Made by a program: the position numbers and the translations under genes. This document shows positions 1-7,222 of a stretch of 13,580 bases of DNA, one piece after another. Source of the DNA: JANNFX01 sp031380225 (lineage in GTDB: Bacteria; Pseudomonadota; Alphaproteobacteria; Rhizobiales; Hyphomicrobiaceae); the NCBI GenBank assembly GCA_031380225.1, contig JANNFX010000093.1, positions 1 through 13,580 of the forward strand, in the 5' to 3' direction. How positions within the stretch are numbered: position 1 is the first letter of the stretch; each line of letters starts with the position of its first letter. Below the pieces are notes generated by a model. It was not told the origin of the DNA, searched no databases, and saw only the letters and a list, made by a program, of their open reading frames with translations.

Positions 1-339
1 TCTGGCGTTGAACTCATCAACGCTGACAGCGGCAATGACGTCCTTACCGGAAGCTCAGGAAACGACCAACTTCGTGGCGGCACGGGCAACGACACGTTTG
101 TGTTCAAAGGCAACTTTGGCGATGACACCATCCAAGATTTCGCACGCGGCACCACCGCGGTCCCAATTGCCGATATTGTCAGTCTCAAGGGACTGGGGCT
201 GACAACATTCGCGCAAGTGTTGAGCCACGTCCACAACGACGGTACGGACACTGTTGTCGACATCGAAGGCCATGGTAGCATCCGCATCAAGAACACGACG
301 GTAGCGCAACTTCATGCCGACGACTTCATCTTGGTCTAA
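1..339 (+). CDS. C-terminal end of an RTX (hemolysin-type calcium-binding) secreted protein, 5' truncated by the window
   Basis: The reading frame is open from base 1 and ends in TAA at 337-339, giving 112 visible residues. Near the start are glycine/aspartate nonapeptides of the RTX type: DSGNDVL, GSSGNDQL and GGTGNDTFVF. Such repeats form a calcium-binding beta-roll. After them comes a typical RTX C-terminus (GDDTIQDF, then AQLHADDFILV) that fits the C-terminal signal used by type I secretion. From family knowledge the protein is expected to leave the cell through an ABC/MFP/TolC exporter and fold on binding extracellular calcium. The enzymatic or adhesive part lies outside the window, so the specific function cannot be named. 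Its 3' end overlaps the next gene by 26 bases in another frame. Confidence 0.88.
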   Translation, partial: SGVELINADSGNDVLTGSSGNDQLRGGTGNDTFVFKGNFGDDTIQDFARGTTAVPIADIVSLKGLGLTTFAQVLSHVHNDGTDTVVDIEGHGSIRIKNTTVAQLHADDFILV

Positions 340-1285
340 TCTCGACCGGTTCCGCTGCCGAACCGCCATTGGCATGGCGGCGGGGCTGGCAATTTCAGTC
401 GCGGTATCACCGGCCGCATTTGCACAGAGCACTGATGGTGCGGAGCGCATTGATCGGACTGCGCGTCTTGACCGCGTGCCACCGCCACCGCGGACGGAGT
501 TCTGCACTCTTGCCCTGCAACCCGCTGGCGTCGTTGTTGAAGTGATTGATGCCGTGACGCTGAGACTGAGCGATGGACAGGTCGTCAGACTTGCTGGCGT
601 TATTGCACCGACTCCGCCACGCGCAGTTGCAAGTCTCGCAGCGAACGCCAGCTCCGGTCCGTGGCGGCCTGAGGCTAATGCCAAAACAGCGTTGACAGCT
701 CTGGTCGCCAACAATGCCGCCATAGAAATCGCAGTTGCCGATTTGAAAGCCCGGACAGATCGCTACGGCCGCACCATCGCGCATGTGATGAGCACGCGCG
801 ATGGCAACGCAACTTGGCTTCAGGGTGCGCTGCTCAACTCCGGACACGCCCGAGTGACGTCTATTGCGGGCGGCAGTGTTTGCATCAATGAAATGCTGAC
901 GCTTGAGGCGGAGGCTCGGCACGATAGTCGTGGCTTGTGGGCCAATGCCGCTTATCGCGCGATCGACGCCAACGATACCCGGGCACTTGACCGGCAGCGT
1001 TCGGCCTTCGCCATCGTCGAAGGCACTGTTGCAAGTGTTGCCCAGCGCTCAACCCGGACATACATCAATTTTGGCCGCGACTGGAAATGGGACTTCACCG
1101 CCACGGTGCCGAAGTCAGTAATCAAAAATTCAACTGGCGCAGTCAACAAGCTCGCTTCACTGAGTGGCCGCAGGGTGCGCGTCCGCGGCTGGATCGAGAG
1201 ACGCAATGGTCCGATGATCGAAGTTACCGATCTGGATGAAATTGAAGATTTAACTGCGCCTCAAGTGCCGGCACCACTCAAGTAG
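314..1285 (+). CDS. Exported staphylococcal-nuclease-fold (SNase-like) protein with C-terminal OB-like domain, catalytic site probably lost
   Basis: The product is 323 residues. Residues 1-38 look like a Sec signal: arginines at 12, 14 and 16, a hydrophobic stretch near 21-35, and a probable cut after AFAQ. Residues 72-210 follow the SNase pattern: VEVIDAVTLRL, DGQVVRLAG, DRYGRTIAHV and the closing RGLWA. Against staphylococcal nuclease the two arginines are kept (R92 for R35, R153 for R87). The calcium and catalytic acids are not: D21 aligns with V81, D40 with I97 and E43 with T100. Residues 225-315 resemble the beta-rich OB-like domain that follows SNase in related alphaproteobacterial proteins (RVRVRGWIERRNGP). 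I infer a periplasmic binding protein or inactive nuclease homologue rather than an active nuclease. The ATG at 314 overlaps the RTX stop. An ATG at 374 is possible but would remove the basic part of the signal peptide. A strong terminator follows. Confidence 0.8.
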   Translation: MPTTSSWSNLDRFRCRTAIGMAAGLAISVAVSPAAFAQSTDGAERIDRTARLDRVPPPPRTEFCTLALQPAGVVVEVIDAVTLRLSDGQVVRLAGVIAPTPPRAVASLAANASSGPWRPEANAKTALTALVANNAAIEIAVADLKARTDRYGRTIAHVMSTRDGNATWLQGALLNSGHARVTSIAGGSVCINEMLTLEAEARHDSRGLWANAAYRAIDANDTRALDRQRSAFAIVEGTVASVAQRSTRTYINFGRDWKWDFTATVPKSVIKNSTGAVNKLASLSGRRVRVRGWIERRNGPMIEVTDLDEIEDLTAPQVPAPLK

Positions 1286-1297
1286 CATCACTCAAAT

Positions 1298-1330
1298 AAA
1301 AAAGGCCCAAGTTTTACCTTGGGCCTTTTT
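1298..1330. terminator. Bidirectional rho-independent terminator
   Basis: A perfect 8-bp stem, GGCCCAAG (1304-1311) with CTTGGGCC (1318-1325), has a 6-nt loop (1312-1317). It is flanked by an A run at 1298-1303 and five T at 1326-1330. The stem with a T run works on both strands. The site lies between the convergent ends of the SNase-like gene (stop 1285) and carD (stop 1350). Confidence 0.93.
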
Positions 1331-1349
1331 CAATCAATCCAACCTGTAC

Positions 1350-2534
1350 TTAAGCCGCTTTGACGTCAACGACAGCACCTAATTCGGGATCTGCGCCCGG
1401 CCCCGCCGCAACGGCCGCCGCATCTTCAGCGGTCTCGGCAGCACGGCGTGTCTTGGCGCTCTTTGACAGCACATCGGTGATGCGCTGCACGGCACCGCGA
1501 TCATCGAGCTTGTCGACAGCAGCGATTTCGCGAGCCATACGGTCAAGCGCGTCTTCATACAGCTGACGCTCAGAATAGGACTGCTCCGGCTGGGCTTCCG
1601 AACGATAGAGGTCGCGCACGACTTCAGCGATCGAGATGAGATCGCCGGAATTGATTTTTGCGACATACTCCTGTGCGCGGCGGCTCCACATAGTGCGCTT
1701 CACACGGGCACGGCCCTTGAGAACATCCATTGCGCGGCGAACGATGACTTCGTCGGCAAGCTTGCGCATACCAACCGCCTCAAGTTTGCCAGTCGGAACG
1801 CGCAACGTCAGCTTTTCTTTCTCGAAGTTGATCACGAACAACTCGAGCGACATCCCGGCGATTTCCTGATCCTCGATACCGATGATCTTACCGACCCCGT
1901 GCGACGGATAGACGATAAATTCATTGGTCTTGAAGCCGTGACGCGAACTAACGTTTTTCTTTGGACCATTGGCAACTGGAGCTGGTGCAGAAACGGGAGC
2001 CGAAATCTTGGCACTAGCAGGCTTCGACAATGCAGCAACTTGCTGGTGGCGCACGGCAGGTGCCGGTGCCTTCTGAAGCGGCTTTGCCGCAACCGGTGCC
2101 GGAGCAGCTGGAATTTGAGCAGCACGGAATGCTTGAACTTTCGCAGCTGCAGACTTGATCGCAGCCGGAGTAGCTCCAGCTGAAGCGGCGGCTTGGGCGT
2201 GAACTTTTTTGGCAACGGGCGCAGCAGCCTTTGTGGCGGCGGCTTTCGGAGCAGTGGCAGCAGGCGCGGCAACCTTTGACGGAGCAGCAACCGGCTTTAC
2301 GGCTGCAACCTTTACAGATGCAGCCGGCACAAACTTCTTGGCAACAGGCGCAGCAGCCTTTGCCACGGCCTTCGGAGCGGAGGCGACAACAGTCTTCGAC
2401 TTGGCCGTCATTATTGGGGCAGATACCTTTGCCGTAACAGCCACGACCGGCTTCTTAACCGGGGCGGTCTTGGCCGAAGCCGGAGCCACCTTGACTGTTT
2501 TTGCGTTCATCTGCGTTTTTGCTTTCGTAGCCAT
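1350..2534 (-). CDS. carD: CarD/CdnL-family transcription regulator with a long Ala/Lys/Pro-rich N-terminal extension
   Basis: The product is 394 residues. Residues 196-394 are a full CarD-type protein: a Tudor-like RNA-polymerase-binding part (FIVYPSHGVGKIIGIED, about 203-260) and a helical DNA-binding part containing a tryptophan (W283 in TMWSRR) at the position that props open the promoter bubble in CarD homologues. From family knowledge CarD binds the RNA polymerase beta subunit and stabilises open promoter complexes, often at rRNA and growth-linked promoters. Residues 1-195 are low-complexity, rich in Ala, Lys, Pro and Val (repeated APVAKK units), basic and probably disordered, like histone H1 or AlgP tails. 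Most alphaproteobacterial CarD proteins are only about 160-170 residues. I chose the ATG at 2534 because it precedes the basic tail and has GAGG eight bases upstream. The frame is open to a GTG at 2639, but that adds an unlikely cysteine- and tryptophan-containing leader. The gene lies downstream of fdxA on the same strand. Confidence 0.9.
   Translation of the reverse strand: MATKAKTQMNAKTVKVAPASAKTAPVKKPVVAVTAKVSAPIMTAKSKTVVASAPKAVAKAAAPVAKKFVPAASVKVAAVKPVAAPSKVAAPAATAPKAAATKAAAPVAKKVHAQAAASAGATPAAIKSAAAKVQAFRAAQIPAAPAPVAAKPLQKAPAPAVRHQQVAALSKPASAKISAPVSAPAPVANGPKKNVSSRHGFKTNEFIVYPSHGVGKIIGIEDQEIAGMSLELFVINFEKEKLTLRVPTGKLEAVGMRKLADEVIVRRAMDVLKGRARVKRTMWSRRAQEYVAKINSGDLISIAEVVRDLYRSEAQPEQSYSERQLYEDALDRMAREIAAVDKLDDRGAVQRITDVLSKSAKTRRAAETAEDAAAVAAGPGADPELGAVVDVKAA
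2211..2362. repeat. Two near-identical 23-bp direct repeats inside the carD extension
   Basis: The 23-base copies at 2211-2233 and 2340-2362 differ at one base. Both encode the KAAAPVAKK unit of the basic tail. This points to internal duplication as the way the tail grew. Confidence 0.75.
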
Positions 2535-2591
2535 AGTCGCGGCCTCACTTTCCATCCACCACGCGGCCCCCCTGTTGAGGCCGCGCCACGC

Positions 2592-2611
2592 GCCGGACAA
2601 AAAAGTCCGGC
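2592..2611 (-). promoter_or_regulatory. Hairpin in the carD leader, 58 bases before the start codon
   Basis: GCCGGAC (2592-2598) and GTCCGGC (2605-2611) form a perfect 7-bp stem. The loop is six A on the plus strand, so six U in the carD mRNA. It has no U run after the stem, so it is not a classic terminator. It may be a leader stem-loop with an Hfq- or protein-accessible U loop; that role is inference. Confidence 0.45.
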
Positions 2612-2790
2612 CACACAATTTGACCCCCCCGCCAGCCACTTGACCGCCGGTGCGGGTCCTGCTCTAAGCCTCGGTAACGGGTTGTTAACCCGCACTGCAA
2701 GCCGTCCATGATGTATGCTAAAGCTCGCTGTCTTCGGCGTTTTCTCCAAGATTAGCGAACCGGTGGCATCTCGCACGATTGCGCACAGCC

Positions 2791-2836
2791 ATAGAACGGA
2801 GCGATGCGGTTAACCGATGTTCGCTGACCGTTCTAT
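2791..2836. promoter_or_regulatory. 46-nt nested palindrome upstream of carD
   Basis: ATAGAACGG (2791-2799) pairs with CCGTTCTAT (2828-2836), AGCGA (2800-2804) with TCGCT (2821-2825), and the centre is the perfect palindrome CGGTTAACCG (2807-2816). The three layers are almost concentric. No T run follows on either side, so it is not a standard terminator. It could be an operator for a dimeric regulator, a cruciform, or a stem in the transcript. Confidence 0.6.
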
Positions 2837-2994
2837 TTGTCATGTAAAGTCATCCTAACACATTTTTCAGAGAAATTGAAGAGGTGTTAGCGGTCGCAGC
2901 ATCGCCGTGGTTAGCGGCATGGCCAACCAGCCAATTATAAATTATCTAGTATTCTTAGTGACCTAGCCGTTACCGGCCGGACAAAAGTAAACAG

Positions 2995-3333
2995 TTAGTC
3001 ACCTTCACCGGGTTTTGGAGAAAAATATTTTTCAAACTTGCCTTGTTCGTCTTTGTAATTGGCGGCATCTGGCGGAGATGGCTTCTTAACCGTAATGTTT
3101 GGCCACTTGTCGGCATATTCCCGGTTCAACTCGAGCCATTTCTCAATTCCAGGCTCCGTATCAGGCTTGATTGCATTTTCTGGACATTCCGGTTCGCACA
3201 CGCCGCAATCGATGCACTCATCGGGGTGGATGACCAGCATGTTCTCGCCTTCATAGAAACAATCGACGGGGCAAACTTCCACGCAGTCCGTGTGCTTGCA
3301 CTTGATGCAAAGGTCATTAACGATATAGGTCAT
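2995..3333 (-). CDS. fdxA: 7Fe ferredoxin (one 3Fe-4S and one 4Fe-4S cluster)
   Basis: The product is 112 residues, close in length and sequence to Azotobacter vinelandii ferredoxin I and other FdxA proteins. The cysteine pattern is complete: C9, C12, C17, C21, C25 in the first half and C40, C43, C46, C50 in the second. By analogy with FdI, C9, C17 and C50 bind the 3Fe-4S cluster, and C21, C40, C43 and C46 the 4Fe-4S cluster. It is a cytosolic low-potential electron carrier; its redox partner in this group is not evident here. The tail (WPNITVKK and following) is the usual FdxA extension. The start ATG at 3333 is the only sensible one because the ferredoxin fold begins at residue 2. The gene lies 122 bases after the S4 gene. 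A weak promoter match (TTGCAC at 3430-3435 on the minus strand) may lie in that gap. Confidence 0.96.
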   Translation of the reverse strand: MTYIVNDLCIKCKHTDCVEVCPVDCFYEGENMLVIHPDECIDCGVCEPECPENAIKPDTEPGIEKWLELNREYADKWPNITVKKPSPPDAANYKDEQGKFEKYFSPKPGEGD

Positions 3334-3455
3334 GCAGAAGGGTCCGGTTCTTCAGATTCGTTGAACATCTTGTAAGTTGCTTGCGGACAACCCGCCATCA
3401 AATTCGCCATAACAAAAGCTCTAGCGCTCGTGCAAGTTGCCGTCAGTGCAGGCGC

Positions 3456-3917
3456 CTACTCGTCCTTCAACCGGTCCAGCTGACGCCGTTCGCGCTTGGT
3501 TGGCCGTCCGGCACCCGGAGCACGCAAGCCGCTCGGCACATCAACGGCACGCAACGCCGCTGGAACAGAAGATTTCGGCGGCGGTGGCGGGGCGAGATCT
3601 TCATAGAGCATCCGCGCTTCGGAGGCTGGCCCCCGGCATTTGCCAAATGCAACCACCTTCCAGATCGCAACGTGTTCGCGTACCGACGACGTAATGATGT
3701 CGCCAACTTTCACACGGTACGCCGGTTTGTCGACCTTGACCATGTTAACGCGGAACTTTCCGGCTTCGATCAGGGCCGCAGCAAACGAGCGTGTCTTGGC
3801 CGCACGCGCGATCCACAGCCAGCGGTCAAGGCGCTGCCACTCTTGCCCCGTCACGCCAGTGCCGGATGAATCGGTTTCATCATCACCGCTCTTGCGCGAC
3901 GCACCGGCAGGCATCAT
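3456..3917 (-). CDS. S4-domain RNA-binding protein (Hsp15-like)
   Basis: The product is 153 residues. An S4 domain begins at residue 29 (RLDRWLWIARAAKTRS) and runs to about residue 78, followed by a conserved stretch ending ARMLYEDL. A proline run and a basic C-terminus (RPTKRERRQLDRL) come after. This is the arrangement of Hsp15/YrfH-type proteins; in E. coli Hsp15 binds stalled 50S subunits carrying nascent chains. The first 28 residues are polar and acidic and probably disordered. The start ATG (3917-3915) overlaps the stop codon of the upstream helicase gene (3919-3917) as TGATG, so translation is probably coupled. A second ATG follows at once (3914). Direct pairing with an RNA helicase suggests a joint role in ribosome or structured-RNA handling, which is inference. 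Confidence 0.9.
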   Translation of the reverse strand: MMPAGASRKSGDDETDSSGTGVTGQEWQRLDRWLWIARAAKTRSFAAALIEAGKFRVNMVKVDKPAYRVKVGDIITSSVREHVAIWKVVAFGKCRGPASEARMLYEDLAPPPPPKSSVPAALRAVDVPSGLRAPGAGRPTKRERRQLDRLKDE

Positions 3918-6900
3918 CAGGAACTTTTTTCTTTCTTAGCTGAGAGTTGATCGCGCAATGCGACCAGCGACGCGAAAGGAGAATCAGCGTCGAGGCTTTG
4001 CCCTTTTTTCGGCGGCGCTGCGGTCTGAATTCGCGGCGCGGGCGGACCACCGCGACCTCCACGATCGCGATCACGATCCCCGCCATGACCACCGCGGCTT
4101 TGATCGTTGCCGCGCCAGGGTTGCGGACGCTCGCCAGTTCGTTCGCCTCCCGGAGGCCGCGTACTATCCCGGGCTTTGCCATCACCGCGTGGCGGTGGAC
4201 GGCTGCCGTTGTTCGGACGATCCGTGTTGGGCCGGTCAAATTTGCGATCGCCGCCGCCAGGGTGCCGGTCACCACGAGGACCGCGATCTTCGCGATTGGG
4301 ACGAGCGTCAGCTGGTGCTGCCTCAGCTGCCGAAGCTACCGCCAAGTCTGCATCTTTTGCGCCGCCATTTGTGGACGGGCTACCCGGTGAAAGGGGCTTG
4401 TTGGCGCCGCGGTCATTGCGATGACGCGGACCACTATGCCGGTTCGGACGCTGCTCGCGATTCTCACGCGGATGATCATCACGCCAGCGCTTCGGGCGCC
4501 AGACATCTTCGAATTCTGCGACGACTGACTCTGCAGGTGCCGCGGTCTCGGCTGGCTTCTCACCTTCTGTTGGAACCGGTGTGGGATCAATGGGATCCGT
4601 CCCGTGGTCCGCAACTGTCGTTTCGTCAGCGGTTACCGTCGCGGCGTTTTCCACAACGCTTGGCTCAACGGCGCCGGCTTCAACAGCCGGCGCTTCACCT
4701 GCATCTGGTTCCGATGCTGGCGTTTCTGCCGTTACGGCGGCACTCGGAGCTACAGCCTCAGGCTTCACGATTAACCGCTTTTCGGAGCGGAAACCTAGCG
4801 CCTTTAGAACTTCTGCCAATTCATCTGGTGAACACCCAAGCACCGACATCATATCAGGCGTGGCGCGGAAGCTGCCGTCACCTGTTGAACCCTTGGGAGG
4901 CACGGCGTTCGAGTCTGGAGTAGTCCGCCATGCCACTAATACTCTAATTTGATCCGCTAAGCGTTCGAGGATATCGAGACGAACGGCCCGTGGTCCGCAA
5001 ACGTGGAAGCCATTGGCACGATAAAAGCCGTCGGGAATCTTGGCATCCGCCGACGCTGACGTCAGGCCAGCGCGTGGTGGCGGTGGCAAGTTCTTCGCAT
5101 CGAGACCAACCGAGCTGCCATGCTTCAGCGTCCATAGCGTCAGCGCCAATTCGGCGGCGGCCGGCTTGAGCATCAGCGGGAAGAAAATGTTGAAAGCACC
5201 GAAACGGACGCCGTATTTGCGCAACGCGGCGCGCGCCGGCTGATCGAGGCTCTTGATGTCGTTGGCAATGGACTCTCGTTTCAGGACGCCGAGGTTCTCG
5301 GTCATTTGGAACGCGATGCCGCGCGCCATGCCGGTGATGTCCTCGGCCTTCGCCAATTCAACCAGCGGCTTCAGCCGTTCGCCGATGATCTCGCCGATCC
5401 ACGCATCAAGCCGGGTCTGAACTTTCTCCTTGTCAGAGGCTGCCATATGGTCGTCGGCAACCAATATGACGGTTGGCTTCAAAGGATCGGCGGACGCTTC
5501 GAGGTAGCCGATTTCGTCGTCACGCCACAAAATCCGCGCCGTCCGCGATAATTTGAAGGCGTCAGTCTTCGCCGCTGCGACCCGGCGCGCGCGCATGCCC
5601 AATTCCCGAACGACAACAACCTGTGCCGCGTGCCGTGCCGCTTTGCCGTTATCGCCTTCCGCAGACGTGTCGGGCCAGAACTGGAAGCCCTTCAGCCGCC
5701 CAATCGAGTGGTTCTCGACCTTGACCTCGCCATCGTCCGAGATATCGGCGGTAAGTTCTTCGTTATCGCGCATACTCTTCATGAGAGCACTCGTGCGCGC
5801 ATCAACAAAACGCTGTGTAAGCCGTTCATGCAAGGCATCGGATAAGCTGTCCTCGATAGCGCGTGTGCGCTCTTGCCAGTGGACCGGATCTTTAAGCCAA
5901 TCGGAGCGATTGGCCGCAAAAGTCCAGGTCCGGATGTGAGCGATACGATTGGCGATGGTATCTATATCGCCATCAGTTCGATCTGCGAAGGCCACTTGTT
6001 TCGCAAACCAGTCCTCTGGAATATGTTTTTCAGGGCTCATTAAGAACGTGTAGAGCGACGAAATCAACTCAGCATGGTTAGCGGCCGAAATTTTGCGATA
6101 GTCAGGGATCTGGCACACCTCCCACAATCTGGCCACCGCAGCCGGATTTGAAGCGAATTCGCGTACAGCCCCTTCCCCGGACAGGGTTTCGAGCGCCAAC
6201 ACGTCTTCGGCCATGCGAACGCGGGTTAAACGCGCATCGGCCGGTGTTTCGCGCAGACTGTCGCGGAGCCGGTCGAGTGTTGCAAAATCGAGTTTGCGGT
6301 TGCGCCATTGCAACACCCGGACACTGTCAAAACTGTGGTTCTCAAGCTGCTCGACGAGCCCCTGATCCAGGCCGTCGGCCGAACCGGTTACGCCAAACGT
6401 GCCGTCGGACATGTAGCGGCCGGCACGGCCAGCGATTTGCCCCATTTCACCGGCGGTCAAATTGCGGTGATGCACGCCATCAAATTTGCGCGTCGCCGAA
6501 AAAGCCACGTGATCAACATTGAGATTAAGTCCCATGCCGATCGCGTCGGTCGCCACCAGATACTCAACTTGCCCGGATTGATAGAGCGCGACTTGTGCGT
6601 TGCGTGTGCGTGGCGAAAGCGATCCCAAAACAACGGCCGTACCGCCGCGCTGACGGCGGATCAACTCGGCAATTGCATAAACTTCGCTTGCCGAAAACGC
6701 GATAATGGCGGTGCGCGGCGGCAACCGGGTTATTTTTTTCTCCCCCGCATACGACAACTTCGACAGCCTGGGGCGCGAAATGAAATTGGAACCAGGGATC
6801 AGACCCTCGATCGGGTCGCGCATGGTCTGCGCGCCGAGCACCAATGTCTCCTCCCGCCCGCGAGCATTGAGAAGCCGGTCTGTGAATACGTGGCCTCGAT

Positions 6901-7222
6901 CCGGATCGCCGCAGAGTTGGATTTCATCAATGGCGAGAAAATCCGTTTCAACATCGCGTGGCATCGCCTCAACGGTTGCCACCCAATAGCGCGGCCGTTC
7001 AGGCTTTATTTTTTCTTCGCCGGTGATCAGAGCGACATGCTGCGCGCCAACGCGGGCCACGACCTTATCGTAGACTTCGCGCGCCAGCAGACGCAGAGGC
7101 AGACCGATCATGCCGGTCGAGTGGCCCAACATGCGCTCAATAGCGAGGTGTGTTTTGCCGGTGTTAGTTGGTCCGAGAACCGCCGTGACGTTTCGGATGC
7201 GGTTCATCAAGTCATTGCCCAT
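3917..7222 (-). CDS. Suv3-like superfamily 2 RNA helicase with a long Arg/Gly-rich C-terminal tail
   Basis: The product is 1101 residues. Helicase motifs are in order: Walker A GPTNTGKT (17-24), the Suv3-type motif II DEIQ (99-102), motif V ATDAIGMGLN (224-233) and motif VI QIAGRAGR (262-269). The core and following helical domains reach to about residue 815. This is the bacterial relative of mitochondrial SUV3, the ATP-driven helicase that works with an exonuclease in mitochondrial RNA decay. The last 280 or so residues are low-complexity: an acidic Ala/Glu/Pro part, then a highly basic part full of Arg, Asn, Asp and Gly, ending in a small conserved-looking SPFASLVALRDQLS. That recalls the disordered RNase E tail and may bind RNA or partner enzymes. 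I chose the ATG at 7222 because GAGAAGG lies nine bases upstream. ATG 7207 is an alternative, nearer to where relatives' similarity would start. The Shine-Dalgarno lies inside an inverted repeat. Confidence 0.93.
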   Translation of the reverse strand: MGNDLMNRIRNVTAVLGPTNTGKTHLAIERMLGHSTGMIGLPLRLLAREVYDKVVARVGAQHVALITGEEKIKPERPRYWVATVEAMPRDVETDFLAIDEIQLCGDPDRGHVFTDRLLNARGREETLVLGAQTMRDPIEGLIPGSNFISRPRLSKLSYAGEKKITRLPPRTAIIAFSASEVYAIAELIRRQRGGTAVVLGSLSPRTRNAQVALYQSGQVEYLVATDAIGMGLNLNVDHVAFSATRKFDGVHHRNLTAGEMGQIAGRAGRYMSDGTFGVTGSADGLDQGLVEQLENHSFDSVRVLQWRNRKLDFATLDRLRDSLRETPADARLTRVRMAEDVLALETLSGEGAVREFASNPAAVARLWEVCQIPDYRKISAANHAELISSLYTFLMSPEKHIPEDWFAKQVAFADRTDGDIDTIANRIAHIRTWTFAANRSDWLKDPVHWQERTRAIEDSLSDALHERLTQRFVDARTSALMKSMRDNEELTADISDDGEVKVENHSIGRLKGFQFWPDTSAEGDNGKAARHAAQVVVVRELGMRARRVAAAKTDAFKLSRTARILWRDDEIGYLEASADPLKPTVILVADDHMAASDKEKVQTRLDAWIGEIIGERLKPLVELAKAEDITGMARGIAFQMTENLGVLKRESIANDIKSLDQPARAALRKYGVRFGAFNIFFPLMLKPAAAELALTLWTLKHGSSVGLDAKNLPPPPRAGLTSASADAKIPDGFYRANGFHVCGPRAVRLDILERLADQIRVLVAWRTTPDSNAVPPKGSTGDGSFRATPDMMSVLGCSPDELAEVLKALGFRSEKRLIVKPEAVAPSAAVTAETPASEPDAGEAPAVEAGAVEPSVVENAATVTADETTVADHGTDPIDPTPVPTEGEKPAETAAPAESVVAEFEDVWRPKRWRDDHPRENREQRPNRHSGPRHRNDRGANKPLSPGSPSTNGGAKDADLAVASAAEAAPADARPNREDRGPRGDRHPGGGDRKFDRPNTDRPNNGSRPPPRGDGKARDSTRPPGGERTGERPQPWRGNDQSRGGHGGDRDRDRGGRGGPPAPRIQTAAPPKKGQSLDADSPFASLVALRDQLSAKKEKSS

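Larger units (their letters stand above)
2535..2994. other. 460-base intergenic region between fdxA and carD with several palindromes, no gene seen
   Basis: No convincing ORF lies here. It contains, from right to left in the direction of carD transcription: an AT-rich patch with a perfect TATAAT on the minus strand (2934-2939) but no good -35 box; an imperfect hairpin, TGGTTAGC (2908-2915) with GCCAACCA (2922-2929); short inverted arms CTAACAC (2855-2861) and GTGTTAG (2884-2890); a long palindrome at 2791-2836; CGGGTT/AACCCG around a 3-nt loop (2678-2692); and a GTCCGGC hairpin at 2592-2611. This is much structure for one gap and suggests a regulated carD leader or promoter region, but no family of regulatory RNA is recognised. 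Confidence 0.6.

Noticed and set aside
55..922. Minus-strand ORFs opposite the RTX and SNase-like genes
   Set aside because: They mirror two well-supported plus-strand genes and have cysteine- and arginine-rich, non-protein-like composition.
2507..2776. Minus-strand ORF of 89 codons upstream of carD
   Set aside because: It crosses the carD leader hairpins and start in another frame, has no Shine-Dalgarno and no recognisable features.
2855..2890. CTAACAC/GTGTTAG inverted repeat as a terminator of fdxA
   Set aside because: The 7-bp arms are 22 bases apart with no T run on the minus strand; likely chance or a minor part of the larger structured region.
3958..4923. Plus-strand ORF of 321 codons
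   Set aside because: It is antisense to the low-complexity tail of the helicase; its His/Arg/Asp-rich composition is a by-product of the GC-rich repeats there, with no domain or Shine-Dalgarno.
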